A stretch of DNA of 64,000 bases from Diphasiastrum complanatum (GCA_029204225.1 CM055096.1:39179866-39243865), one strand, 5' to 3'. Shown: positions 19,270 through 30,180, counted from the stretch's first letter. Made by a program: numbers and translations. The notes: generated by a model not told the origin, from the sequence alone.

Positions 19270-19790
19270 TGTTGGAATGTAAATGGAATTGCTTACATTA
19301 CCATAGGTTACTTTGACCCAAAAGGTCGAGAGTTGTGTAACCATGGTCATATTATATTAGGCCTACTAAACTTAGAGCTAGCTATGTTAGTATGAAATTA
19401 AGTTGGTAGAGACTCATGGGTCCACAGCTAGGCCTAATTGTGACATTAGGTACCCCAACTTGACATGTTGGAGGTACCTTATTCTTTCTATGTAACTTAT
19501 AGAAAGTTGTATAGTCAATAGTCAAGTAGTTGGATAGCCAATAGTCAAGTAGTTGGATAGCCAATAGTCAAGTAGAAGCCAATAGTCATGAAGTTAGATA
19601 GTCATCTTGGACTATATATACGTGTGCATCCCATTTATATGAGACACTTTTGTAAGCAATACTGACTATTCTCCTTGGTTGTCCACAAGTTTCTACAAGA
19701 GGGTTTCTAGCCATCTCTTTTTTTCTTTTGAGAATGCTTTGTGTGATTGAATAGTTAAGATCCTGGATCCTTAGGCTTCTATTTCCTACA
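19270..19790 (+). repeat. LTR of copia family X (copy 2)
   Basis: It runs TGTTGGAATGTAAATGG to TTCTATTTCCTACA. GACTATATATACGTG (about 19610-19624) is a probable TATA region. A 23-25 bp unit (CAATAGTCAAGTAGTTGGATAGC) is repeated about three times at 19516-19580, making this copy longer than the one at 10006. Confidence 0.8.
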
Positions 19791-20091
19791 CGACTCTCCC
19801 GTTATGGGCTGCTACAAGCAAGAACTGTCTAAAAATATTGTAGATGCAGAAATAGAATCACAGCACATGCATTCTCACTAACAGGATCATGAAATATTCA
19901 TACTCAGACAAACATGAGTATAGTCCACCGAAGAGATTAGATAAAGTGTGAAATCTCTATAAAATAGTTTCAATTATGAAGTTCAGTTCAGAATTTTAGA
20001 ACGATAATGCTAGTTTCTCAGGCATCATAGACAACTGTCATCTGATTAGAAATTGAGGAGTCGTAGAGGTCTCATGTTCTAATCAGAGCGA
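19791..20091. other. Unassigned non-coding sequence
   Basis: I see nothing recognisable between the family X LTR and the next open frame. Confidence 0.3.
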
Positions 20092-20358
20092 GTGAACGAG
20101 TGTGAGCTAGTAGTAGGAAAGTGCAATCAGATGACAACACAAATCTCTACATTAGACATAGATAGAAAGAACATGTTGCTTGTATATTACACTAAAATCT
20201 TGAACAACACAGATTGTTACAGCCAGAATGCAGGCGTAACTTGGATGTTCAATATCTTCCGTCCTAATGAATTAGTTTCCATCGCGGAGCATCAAGGATT
20301 GATGCAAGCTGGAGGTGTATTTATAACTAGCATGCTTGCGATTATAAAAAATGTCTAA
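20092..20358 (+). CDS. Unrecognised open frame, 88 codons
   Basis: MNECELVVGKCNQM ... TWMFNIFRPNELVSIAEHQG LMQ. It lies upstream of, and in the same orientation as, a gypsy gag/protease remnant, so it may be part of that element's gag or leader ORF. I do not recognise a domain. Codon content is plausible but a chance frame cannot be excluded. Confidence 0.3.
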   Translation: MNECELVVGKCNQMTTQISTLDIDRKNMLLVYYTKILNNTDCYSQNAGVTWMFNIFRPNELVSIAEHQGLMQAGGVFITSMLAIIKNV

Positions 20359-20559
20359 CTAACCTTATATTTATAAGACTAGTTTATCTTTTACTATGTA
20401 CTTTGTTGTACTTGAGAAATATTTAAAGTGCAATGACATATGTACAAGTAGTAATCAGTCTTCAAGCTGCAGACTGCCCAAAGCCTCAAAAGCCAAAGGT
20501 GCTATACAAATATGTTCAGACTCCAGGTGCAAACCGAAACCTAAGAAAAAGCAAGAAGA

Positions 20560-21452
20560 TGCAGTTGTGTAGATAATTGAATGCTTTGACGAGCTTGTTG
20601 ACTACTGACAACAATTGGCCAAGTGATTTGAAGATATTTATAAAGTTTCTACCCGAAGCACTTCAAAGTCACCCAAACCAACGAAGGAGAGTTCAGCTAA
20701 GACTCGAAAAAATAAGCGGAGGCATCCAACAAAGCAGCCAAAGGTGAACAAGTCTATTACTCAAAAATATTTGAAAGACAATTCGAACTATGATTGAAAC
20801 GCTGCCAAATTATTTAAGAAAGACGTTGCAGATGAAGCAAGAACTCTAATTGATGAAGAACTCAAATCAGGTCACTTTTGAAGAAAAAGAAGATGACGTT
20901 CCATTGAATTCAAAACTATCCAATGATGTCATGGACTTCAAGCTACAGGCAAAGAAGAAATATGATATTGTATCGGATATCGGTTCTCTCAGACGGAATA
21001 TCACGTTTGAGCAACTGTTATCTGACAACAATTACTATCGGAAGCAACTAAGGAGTCTGTCGCAGACAAAGAGGAGGAAGAATATTTCTCTTCCCGAGAA
21101 ATTCCTTCTTGATGTTGACCTTGGAGACCTCGGAGCACTTGAGATCGATGTATCCATCTCAGGGTGTCTAATCGAGAACATACCTATTGACTCAGGGTCA
21201 AGCATCAACATTATGACGGAAGACACGGCATATGCACTTGGACTTACTGATATCAAGCCTACTCTGAGAAAGATTAAACTTGCTGACTCGACAAGGAAGA
21301 AGCCTGTAGGTGAGTTGAAGGAAGTCACTGTGTATATCCCAGATATCTCGTTCATTATGAATTTTATTGTGATTCGACCGGTTGGATTGGCCAACTACTT
21401 TGTCCTTATCGGAAGACCCTGGGTTTACCAAGCAAATGCTAGTGGCCATTAG
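20560..21452 (+). pseudogene. Gypsy gag C-terminus and aspartic protease
   Basis: A Lys-rich segment with stops (SPKPTKESSAKTRKNKRRH) leads to an open frame at 20850. The protease domain follows: LPEKFLLDVDLGDLGALEID, ENIPIDSGSSINIMTED, LKLA-like IKLADSTRKKPVGEL and VLIGRPWVYQANA. DSG is intact. This is the plant gypsy (Tat/Athila-type) protease pattern. The frame breaks at about 21452 and resumes shifted. Confidence 0.85.
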
Positions 21453-22340
21453 AAGAAAAAGGAGTTGCAATTATGAACTGATGATCATGATGAACATGGA
21501 AAGCTGCATGAGTATATTATTACATGGTAGTGAGAGCGATACGAAGGAGAGACCACGCAGTCTGATACAAGTTTTACATTCGAACAATCGTCTTTTGCTC
21601 TTTATTTTTGTTTTAGAAGAAGAAATTATTGAATCGAATTATTTAGATTGTTATGAGATTGAAGAAGCAAAAGTATCTGACAATGCAGATAAAGTGCAGC
21701 CTTCGCAAAGGGAAATACAAGGTTATTCTTCTACCATTATGACAGTTGGTATGATTGATCCAAATGATACTCTTTCTATTGAAGTCATACTAGACAAATC
21801 CTTGTTAATCTCTAAACTTTTATTCGACAAAGAGAAACAACAATATATGGATCTGCTCACCATATATCATGATGTTTTTGCCTGGACCATGGAAGATTTG
21901 AAAGACATTAACAAAAAATTTGGTCAACACCAAAATGACCTGAAAGAAGGAGCGGTACCAATACGGCAACGTCAATATTGGCTAAATCCTAGGTATTCAC
22001 TACTTGTGAAAGATGAACTTGACAAATACTTGAAGTTATGTATTTTCTATCCTGTTCTCAGCAGCAAATGGGTTTCACCAATTGTAGTTGTTCCGAAAAA
22101 GAAGACCGGGAAGATCCGGGCTTGCCAAGATTATCGGAAGCTTAATGCTGCGACTCGCAAAGATCATCATCCTCTACTTTTCACAAATATGATTCTTGAT
22201 CAAGTTGCTGGTAATGAAAGATATACAGCTTCTTTGATGGGTTTTATGGCTATAACCAGGTATCTATCCGAGAAGAGGACCAGTCCAAAACAACTTTAAT
22301 AAAAGATTGGGGTCCTTACGCCTATCAATTCATCTTTGCT
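21453..22340 (+). pseudogene. Gypsy RT, N-terminal half
   Basis: It reads MDLLTIYHDVFAWTMEDLK, EGAVPIRQRQYWLNP, SSKWVSPIVVVPKKKTGKIR, ACQDYRKLNAATRKDHHPL and ERYTASLMGF, then KTTLIKDWGPYAY. The Asp of the first RT motif is lost (SLMGF where S-x-x-D is expected). RT stops before the catalytic xxDD box. From about 22300-22340 on, the sequence belongs to a minus-strand gypsy piece. Confidence 0.85.
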
Positions 22341-22580
22341 CTTATCCATTTCGGACTGAAGAGACAAAGAATAGTCGTTGAAATTCCTAAGAGTCAGCTC
22401 GAACTTCTTGTTACTCTGCTCCATGGTGTTGAGCTGAGCCAAGAGTTTTGTCATCTTTTTCTTCATGTCTTCATTTTGTTTCTGCATTTTGGCAATCTTC
22501 AATTTGTAACCCCATTGCACAACATCTATATTTTGAAGATACAAAATCATCTGCCTTGTCTTAGGATTTACATTTGCCAA
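22296..22580 (-). pseudogene. Coiled-coil ORF at the 3' side of a gypsy pol
   Basis: It reads MANVNPKTRQMILYLQNIDV, YKLKIAKMQKQNEDMKKKM, TKLLAQLNTMEQSNKK and LTLRNFNDYSLSLQSEMDK. The heptad-rich charged sequence is typical of a coiled coil. It follows integrase on the same strand. It may be an extra ORF comparable to the one at 33966-34994, but the sequences are not obviously alike. It is truncated where the plus-strand RT begins. Confidence 0.5.
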
Positions 22581-22589
22581 CCAGTCCGG

Positions 22590-22880
22590 TGTGTCTAGTT
22601 CTGGTGTCTGGTCTTTTTGTTATGCGTCTGTCTATGGATCAGCTGTATCTTCATCAGTAGCAACAGTGGTAGCAAATGGTTGGAAGGCTTCAACTTGGAC
22701 TTACTTAATCCTATAGTTGGCAACATCCTGATTGTCATCATCAATCATCCTTGTGTCTACCATATCGGTATCAACAGCAGCATCTCGAAGTGTCAAAGGC
22801 CTTCTTTCGTCTTAACTAAGTCTTTGTCATGTCAATCAACTCTTGATTAAGATTCTCCTCTAGCTTTTCGATTGATAAAA
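22590..22880 (-). pseudogene. Acidic linker after gypsy integrase
   Basis: A frame with stops, rich in Asp and Thr (AAVDTDMVDTRMIDDDNQD), connects the integrase to the coiled-coil segment. No domain is recognised. It is continuous in strand and spacing with both neighbours. Confidence 0.4.
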
Positions 22881-23540
22881 TCCTTCCTTTAAGCTCGATT
22901 GCTCGTCAAATCTAGATTCAACTTGTACACGATATGTTGGTACTTCAAACTCAATTGGCAATATCGAGTGCATGCCATAGACCAGATAGAACGGAGTTTG
23001 TTTTGTGGTCACCTTTTCTATATGCTCATAAAACAGATGGTAATTTTTGGTCCCAATCAGATGCGTGCATTGTGGTGATCTTATTTAAGATCTTACACAA
23101 AATTCCATTGGCTCTTTCGGTCAAGCCATTAGCCTTAGGGTTGTACAGAGGTGTCTTCCGGTATTTAATCATGAAGTGCGTGATAAGCATACGTATCGTA
23201 TCATTTAAAAAATGTGTACCTTTGACACTTACCACCTCCAATGGACAACCATAATGGGTTATAATGTTCCGAAAAACAAAACCCGCAACAGTTTTTGCAT
23301 CATTCCTCTTCGTCGCTTCCGCTTCGACCTCTTAGTCGCAGAGTCAGTTGCTACAAGAATATAACTTCTTTTAGTATAGCAAGTGACAGGCTTAATTGGT
23401 TCGACAAAGTCAATGCCCCATTTTTCAAATGTTGCAAGTGGAAGTATCGGCATAAGTGGCCAATACATTGAAGTTGGTTTTCCAAGTCGTTGACAAGGAT
23501 CACCGATTTTTACAAACACTGCAACGCTCTTGTACATCAT
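22881..23540 (-). pseudogene. Gypsy integrase core
   Basis: From 23540 leftwards: [70 protein letters not shown] and ERANGILCKILNKI. The first catalytic Asp (GIDFVEP) and the Glu (TERANG) are visible. The second (usually S-D-x-G-T-x-F) is in a changed context, VKGTHF. Two frames are used, so it is dead. Confidence 0.85.
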
Positions 23541-23559
23541 TGGCCACTAGTATTTTATA

Positions 23560-23780
23560 ATTTCCACCTTATCTTTATCGACTTCAATTCCTCTTTTTGA
23601 TATTATGTGCCTAAGTAGTATTCATTTTGGCATGCCAAAATAATACTTCTCAGGATGGAGACACAGTGAAGTCTATCTGCACCTCTGTAATGTCTTCTGC
23701 AACTTCGAAAGATGTGTGGCTTCTAAATTGTAAACATAGAAGTCATCCATACAAATTTCTAGGAATACCCCTTAAAACAT
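23560..23780 (-). pseudogene. Gypsy RT C-terminal remnant
   Basis: The minus-strand frame reads YNLEATHLSKLQKTLQRCR, stop, LCLHPEKYYFGMPK, then LLRHIISKRGIEVDKDKVEI. This corresponds to the RT thumb (LNP-x-KC-x-FG...LLGHI-x-S-x-x-GI-x-x-DP-x-K). It lies next to integrase, so RNase H and the integrase zinc finger were deleted. Confidence 0.75.
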
Positions 23781-23789
23781 TGAGAAATA

Positions 23790-24050
23790 TTGACAGCCTT
23801 ATGGCCGAGGTGTCGAACTATCAAAAGGAGAAGCAGGTGCAGACGAGTGACTCTGTTAGTACTCAAATTTTCAGCTGCTCAAGAGTGGAAGCCCACGAGG
23901 AGTTTCGCAACTCAGTAGCCGAGAATGACCACCTGAAGAAAGAACCCAAAGCTCTGCAGATCCAGATAAAGGACGCCATCTACGCAAGGAGCTCAAGGCA
24001 GAAGCTAACCCTATGTTGCGTCGATGCCTCAAAGGGCGCTGGGACTTGAG
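23790..24050 (+). pseudogene. Coiled-coil-like fragment
   Basis: A plus-strand open frame reads NIDSLMAEVSNYQKEKQVQT, then RVEAHEEFRNSVAENDHLKK and ALQIQIKDAIYARSSRQK. It is hydrophilic and helical. It precedes the chromovirus-like pol on the same strand and may be a gag piece, but no capsid or zinc-knuckle motif is present. Confidence 0.35.
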
Positions 24051-24239
24051 CGGTTTCCCCAACACGCGCTTAAGTCTAACATTCATCCATCATGCACTTA
24101 CATAAAAGCCAACTCAAAAATTTAACAAGCTTAACCATTCAGACTTAAGAAAACTAGAATCCCAACCAACTTGAAAGCCAACTCAGAATCCGTCCCCAAA
24201 GGTGACCAAAGGCAAAGACAAGCCACAAAATACGAACTT

Positions 24240-25124
24240 TATCAACAAAAACAGATTTGCTAGAGGAATTTAGCGATGTCTTTTCAGAAGAACTCCCAGC
24301 TAAGTTACCTCCTAAAAGACCAGTGGACCATAAGATTGAGTTGGTACCAGGAACAAAACCAACTTCACGAGCACCCTATAGGATGTCCCAAGAAGAGTTG
24401 GTGGAACTGAAATGACAAATTGGTGAATTGATAGACAAAGGATTCATTAGACCCAGTGCTTTGCCTTTTGGAGCCCTAGTGTTATTCGTGGAAAAGACTG
24501 ACAAGACACTGCGGATGTGTGTGGATTACCGCATGCTCAACAAAGGTACCATCAAGAACAAGTATCCCATGCCTAGAATTGATGACCTGTTCGACCAGCT
24601 CAAACATGCCAGTATTTTAGCCGAATAGATCTCAGATATGGATATCACCAAATTCGAATAGCTAAAGGCGATGAGCACAAAACGGCTTTTCGAACACGGT
24701 ATGGGAGCCACGAATTCAGGGTGGTGCCGTTCGGTCTAACAAATGCACCAGCCACTTTTTGCACGTTGACTGCTTAGATGAATTTGTCATTGTGTACATC
24801 GACGACATCTTGGTGTTTAGTCGTAGCCTCAAAGATCACATTAAACATTTAAGGACGGTCCTCCAACGACTGAGGAAGAACAACTTGTTCGCGAAAAGAG
24901 AAAAATGTGAATTTGTGGTAGAGGAAGTTGACGTCCTTGGACATGTTATAGGCTACGAACGAATTCGGATGGATCCTAAGAAGATCAAGACTATCTTGGA
25001 TTGGCTGGCTCCTAAGACTGTTCACGGCATCAAATCCTTTGTGGATGTAACTTTTACAAAAGATTCATTGAGGCATTTAGCAAGATTGTGGCACCACTGT
25101 TGGAGCAGACCAAGACTCATCTGA
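24240..25124 (+). pseudogene. Chromovirus-like gypsy RT
   Basis: It reads [71 protein letters not shown], then after a 1-nt shift near 24610 [20 protein letters not shown] and [17 protein letters not shown] deletion of about 8 residues follows. VYIDDILVFSRSLKDH holds the catalytic YIDD box, followed by FVVEEVDVLGHVIG. Stops occur after VELK and near 24628. Gag and protease are missing upstream. Confidence 0.9.
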
Positions 25125-25651
25125 AGATGACATGGACACCAGAATGTGAAGCAGTGTTCCAAGAACTAAAATGATGGATCACTCAAGAACCCATCCTTGC
25201 CTTACCGGACTTTAGCAAACCTTTTGAAATACATACAGATGCGTCGAACTTTGCTATTGGGGCCGTGCTGATGCAAGACGAAAAACCTGTTGCATATTTT
25301 TCAAAGAAATTGAGTGACGTAGAGCGACGATGGCCAACTAATGAAAAAGAAATGGTCGCAGTAGTTCAAGCAGTGGAGCATTGGAGACATTATGTGGCAG
25401 GAAAACCCTTTAAGGCATTCACTGAAAATGTATCACTCAAGTACTTCTCATCCCAAGGTATGCTCACGCCAAAGCAAATGCGATGGCAAAACTTTCTCTC
25501 AAAATTCAATATAGATATTGTACACACGACGGGAAAGAACAATGTGGTGGCGGACGCACTAAGTAGACAGGAACACTTGATGGCAACGGTGACAACTCAG
25601 GTGACTGGCCTACTCCAAGAGATCAGAGAGAATTATGGTGCAGATGCGTAG
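25125..25651 (+). pseudogene. Chromovirus-like RNase H
   Basis: It reads HLKMTWTPECEAVFQELK (then a stop), FEIHTDASNFAIGAVLMQDE, SKKLSDVERRWPTNEKEMVA and LKYFSSQGMLTPKQMRWQNF, ending NNVVADALSR. Catalytic residues of TDAS, the E of NEKEM, and D of ADALSR are present. The T-D-H-x-x-L motif before LKYF is altered to T-E-N-V-S. It joins the RT region through a frameshift near 25060. Confidence 0.9.
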
Positions 25652-25716
25652 CGGAGGACTTAATGATCGAATTCTAGCTGGGAAAGCGTCATAAAAATTT
25701 CACTTGGAAAGATCAA

Positions 25717-26670
25717 ATGGTTGTTTATAAACAACGCAGAGTATATGTCCCAGACCACATCACCCTGAGGAAGAAAGTCTTGCGAGAACATCATGACGTA
25801 CTAGCCGCCGGACATCCAGGGGTGAATCGGATGCATGAACTTGTCAAAAGAGGCTTCTATTGGCTAGGTATGTGGGTAGACGTTGAATCCTATGTGCAAA
25901 CATGCCCGACATGTCAACAAGTGAAGGTGGAACCGCTAGCTCCAGCAGGACTACTCCAACCATTACCGGTACCAGCATACCCATGGGATTCGGTGAGCAT
26001 GGATTTTATTGTTTAACTACCATGGTGCCAAGGCTTCGACTCAATCTATGTGGTGGTTGACCGCTTTTCAAAGCAAGTTCACCTGGTACCAACTAAAAGT
26101 TCAGTGACAGCTGAAGAAGTGGCAAGGTTATTTTTCAAATGTGTCTTCAAATACCATGGCCTACCTAGAACGATTATTTCTGACCGAGACACTAAGTTCG
26201 TTGGAAAGTTTTGGACTTGTCTATTTCACCTCGTGGGAACTGGATTGAATTTCAGCACTGCATATCACCCTCAAACAGATGGGCAAACGGAACGAGTCAA
26301 TCCACAGATTGAACAATATTTACGAAATTATGTCGCTTGGGACCAATCCGATTGGGTCAACTACTTGGATATTCTCGAGTTTGCACATAACAACCAAGTG
26401 TACAGCTCTACTGGACGGGCACCCTTCGAGATAAGCAATGGTCGGCTACCGATTGTTCCAAGCTCTTTAGGTGTGCAAGAAACCCCAGTACCCACTGTGG
26501 AGGAATTCATCAATGCATGGCACAGAAAGCTGACAGAGGTGAAGTCATTTTTAGAGCAGTCCCAAAGAAGTATGGTAGCTGGCGTAAACCCACATCGACG
26601 AGAACTGGAATTTGAGGAAGGTGATCAAGTGTGGCTAAACACAAAGAACATTGTGTTACCAAATCCCTAA
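25717..26670 (+). pseudogene. Chromovirus-like integrase
   Basis: The zinc domain is HHDVLAAGHPGVNRMHEL ... CPTCQQVK. The core contains WDSVSMDFIV, VVDRFSKQVHLVPTKSS, TIISDRDTKFVGKFWTCLF, STAYHPQTDGQTERVN and FAHNNQVYSSTGRAPFE, so D, D and E are all present. A stop at 26016 interrupts the core after DFIV. The C-terminal part (GDQVWLNTKNI) breaks off before a chromodomain can be recognised. Confidence 0.9.
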
Positions 26671-27288
26671 GGTCCCAGAGCAAGTTAGAACGTCAAGGAC
26701 TAAGCCTCCGACCTATGGTGGGCTATTCAAGTAGTCACAAGTCATGAGCTAGCTCTGGAGCTCGAGTCATGGCCTAGTCAAGAAGCAAGTTGATTCTGCC
26801 GCCGGGACGGCTCCCGGGACCCATGTCCGGGAGCCAGATTGATTCTGTCAGGCTTGCCAGGCTTAATCAGCAAAATAAAAACTAAGTCCTAAAAAGTGTG
26901 CTTTACCAGAAAGCACTATGTTTCAGAACAGAGGGAGTGCGCCAAATCACAGCAGAACTATAGGGGGAGTCTGGCAGATAGAAACCTGGGCAGCTCAACC
27001 AGCGTCAGGAATCCAGTCGCCAGGTCTCAGCTCCCTCTACCAGCACGAGCCAGGCACAATGCCCAGCACGTGTTGGTGGCCCCGAGATCGGTCAGTCTAT
27101 GTATGAATGTAACCTCTTCCAAATCTAATAAAGTTGATCCTTGGGGATGTTACCATTTTGGCTTCACCTCCGGGACTGGTCCAAGTGGAAGGACCCTTAC
27201 TACAACCTTTTTGTGTCTCTGCAATTTAACTATGAGTTGCAATGGTGTGTGTAATATTCTTTTTTGCCAGGCTTAATGAATTATACCT
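26671..27288 (+). repeat. Probable 3' end or LTR of the chromovirus-like element
   Basis: No coding match is found. It includes a strong hairpin (26809-26835) and a TTGATTCTG repeat flanking it. TGCCAGGCTTAAT occurs at both 26855 and 27265, and AATAAAG (about 27126) is a possible polyadenylation signal. Position after integrase suggests 3' UTR and LTR, but TG...CA ends were not settled. Confidence 0.4.
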
Positions 27289-27835
27289 AAGCATATTGGG
27301 AAACCCCATGGGAGAAACCAGATTTTTTAGTCCTTTGGAATAGACTCGACAAGGAGCAAGGAAGAGCCAGATTTTGCAAGGTTTGACAGAGAGAACCTAC
27401 TTATGGGTATTGATGTATCCTACCCAGAACTTTGGGAATTATATGTCGATTAGGAGGAGAGATATCATGTCCATTATGAGAATGTTGCATGCTGCCTCAA
27501 AGACAAAAGAGTGTATAAAAATCATGCCAAGTTTGTTTCATATTCTATGAATAGCTTTGGCAATTTTATTGCACATGTACTCATGACAATGCAGAGCCTG
27601 TACTTGGATGACTCATATGTTTAAATCAATGCTAAGTTGCTGAAATGAGTTATACCTAGGAAAGGAATGCCCGAAGATGTCGTCATTGCAGGAGATGTCT
27701 ACAACAGAACATACTTACGGACATGCTTTGCTGACCTTAGCAATCACATTATCTGTCAATTTCAGGAGGCTAAGCAAAGAGCAATTCAGCTAGATGAGAA
27801 GATATCACAAAGATTACAAAATGCTCCAGATTGAA
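27289..27835 (+). pseudogene. Decayed ORF of about 180 codons, unrecognised
   Basis: One continuous frame interrupted by four stops reads KHIGKPHGRNQIF, RSKEEPDFARFDRENLLMGI, SYPELWELYVD, ENVACCLKDKRVYKNHAKFV, MPEDVVIAGDVYNRTYL and SNHIICQFQEAKQRAIQLDE. The preserved frame and plausible composition suggest a former protein gene, probably a transposon gag or extra ORF. I cannot name the family. Confidence 0.45.
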
Positions 27836-28116
27836 ATAGAGAGAGTTTGAGTCTTCAAGTTTTCCCTGCTCTTCACTTTTATAAGCTTTCTGCTTGTTGA
27901 GTTGGTTAGCCTCGACTTATTGGTTGTGCTTGTGATTGTAATTCTAGTCAGCCTTGATGTTGTCGTATGTGTGCAACTGTAAATTCACTACTAAAGTTGT
28001 CTTAAAACTCATTGATTATTTAATTGCCTATGTGATTGAATAATTGATTGTTTGAAAATTAATCGTGATGACAACATTCAAAATCATTGTTTCATTACAC
28101 TGACGTATATATATTC

Positions 28117-28551
28117 TTACACATCCTAAAATACTCTCTATGTTGTTGTGAATCGATATTATGAATCTTGCATATGGATACTTGTGCAGTTTAAATCTAT
28201 GGTCGATCGTTCGTTTAAATGAGCGACAATCATTTGTTGAGGACAGATTGTCGGACTACATTTAGATTGTGCTGAGACATTTGTATGTATATTTCTTTGG
28301 GTCAGTTTATCTGATGCAACATACCTTGCTTGTCATTACACATCGTAAAATGTGCTCTATGTTGTTGTGAATCGATATTATTAATCTTGCATATGGATAC
28401 TCGTGCAGTTTAAATCTGTGGTCGATCGTTCGTTTGAATGAGCGATAATCGTTTGTTGAGGATAGATTGTCGGACTACATTTAGATTGTGCTGAGACATC
28501 TGTATGTATGTTTCTCTGTGTCAGTTTATCTGATGCAACAGACTATGCTTG
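28117..28551 (+). repeat. Tandem duplication of about 219 bp
   Basis: Units 28117-28335 and 28336-28551 run from TTACACATC[CG]TAAAAT through GTTGTTGTGAATCGATATTA and GGTCGATCGTTCGTTT[AG]AATG to TTATCTGATGCAACA. They are clearly more than 90 percent alike by eye. Confidence 0.9.
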
Positions 28552-29318
28552 TTTGAAAAACTTAATTAGGTGCACAAAACGATAAATTGATCTAGCCGAT
28601 AAGTCGGATACACTAATCAACAATGAAATACGTACGACAAGAGAATTGTCGGCATCAATATATTTTGTTTTTGTATGATTGACACCACATCTTAATCGGT
28701 GATACTAGTTGCCGATTCTTTGAATGTCTGTTGACAACCAGATTTTAAGCCAAGAACATTAAATGAGTTAAAAACATCTAAAATCACAACATTAAGCAGT
28801 CTCTTTGGGGAACGACAATATTTTATACTACATATCCTTACATTTAAGCTAAGTATATTGTGACAAGTACAATGAGATCAACACCAAAATCTAGCAAATC
28901 ACTCCCTAGATCTATGATTTTTGGCAATCAACTCACTAGTTCTTATCACTCCCTATCAAGATTTGAAAAGTGAATTTTTGGGCTTGATCCAAGCTTCCAA
29001 ACAATCACATCAATGATTCATTCCAATATCTAATCATTGACCAGGAAACTATGAAGCTAGATCTAGACAATGCACTAAAAATCTTGGAAATTAAATGTGT
29101 GTACAAATTATGGGACAAATTCGAAGCTAGGCACTCAAAAGGTAGTTTTAGTATGGCCTCACACGTGTGAACAATACACCTACAACCAAAAATTGAATTT
29201 GATCCAAAAATTTGATGCTAGCACTTACTTCCTGCTCGCCCTCTCAAGATTAGATCAAAAACTCAAAACTTACTAGTTTTGGGTATGTTCATTGATCAAT
29301 TACTTAGCCACTTGTACT
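28552..29318. other. Unassigned, probable leader/gag debris of a minus-strand copia
   Basis: It lies downstream (minus strand) of a copia PBS at 29319-29331, but I recognise no gag blocks. It contains a palindrome CACACGTGTG at 29160. Confidence 0.35.
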
Positions 29319-29331
29319 TGGCTCTGATACC
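29319..29331 (-). other. Copia primer-binding site on the minus strand
   Basis: GGCTCTGATACCA on the plus strand is the exact complement of the initiator-Met PBS TGGTATCAGAGCC. The LTR must lie to its right. Confidence 0.8.
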
Positions 29332-30180
29332 ATGTTGATTTTTCTAATTTTTGGATCTTAAATGGATCTACAATTGATCCACGAGAGGTTTTGGATGCTG
29401 GTTGGATAGATCAATCACAAATCTAATTTCTAGATCTTGATCTAGATAAAAAATTAGCACCTAACTAGCAAGAACAACATGTAAATTGATCAATCTAATC
29501 AAAGAGTGGCCTCACACGTGTGAAACTCTGTCATTGTATGGACAATGAGCAGATAGTGAAGTTCATTGACTATGGAAAGCATTCAATGCAAAAAGTTACA
29601 ACACAAATAGTGAAAATGACAAGGTTTTGCCTCAAAATCAAGATCTCTCATCAAATTTCATATTCACAATGATGATCTATATATAGATCAAGTACATTTC
29701 AACCTGATATGCTGACTCAATAGGCCTGGCATGTGTGGAAAATTCCACATCACTTTAGATCCACTAATCAATGCTAGATAAGCACCTGCCTCTTTGATTC
29801 CTTACTTGATGGCATTGCCTCACCATGACTTTGCTTGATTTGAGGTAATTTCCCTAACTTATAGGAACTTGCAAGATCAACTCCTATGATAAGCTACTGA
29901 TATTTCCAGATATGTACACACATGGGAACAACCTCTCACATGTGGAACCATCCCTCATTCACATGGGAATGCTTGATCAACAAGTAAAATGGTGCCAAAT
30001 GGCAATTTCCTACTTGACTAGCTTTTCACTAGTTCATACTTGTATCAATCAAAACATTTTCCATCTGACTAAAATTGAATGCATTTATGACTACCATCCA
30101 CACGTGGGAACATGACCCACACGTGTGGGATCAAGTTATGTACATAATTTTGGATTATTCTCCTTCTTACTAATCGCCTA
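29332..30180 (-). repeat. 5' LTR of a minus-strand copia (right border uncertain)
   Basis: It begins TGTTGATTTTTC next to the PBS (inverse of an LTR ending in CA). The region holds repeated CACACGTGTG-type palindromes and a TATATATAG motif (about 29680-29688) on the plus sequence. The outer end was not identified, so the right coordinate is approximate. Confidence 0.5.

Noticed and set aside
28117-28551. CRISPR-like or satellite array
   Set aside because: Only two long, adjacent units with no spacers. It is a tandem duplication, and CRISPR is not expected in plant nuclear DNA.
29053-29170. Plus-strand copia gag (ALKILEIKCVYKLWDKFEA)
   Set aside because: It resembles gag only loosely, lies on the strand opposite to the nearby PBS, and no neighbouring gag blocks were found.
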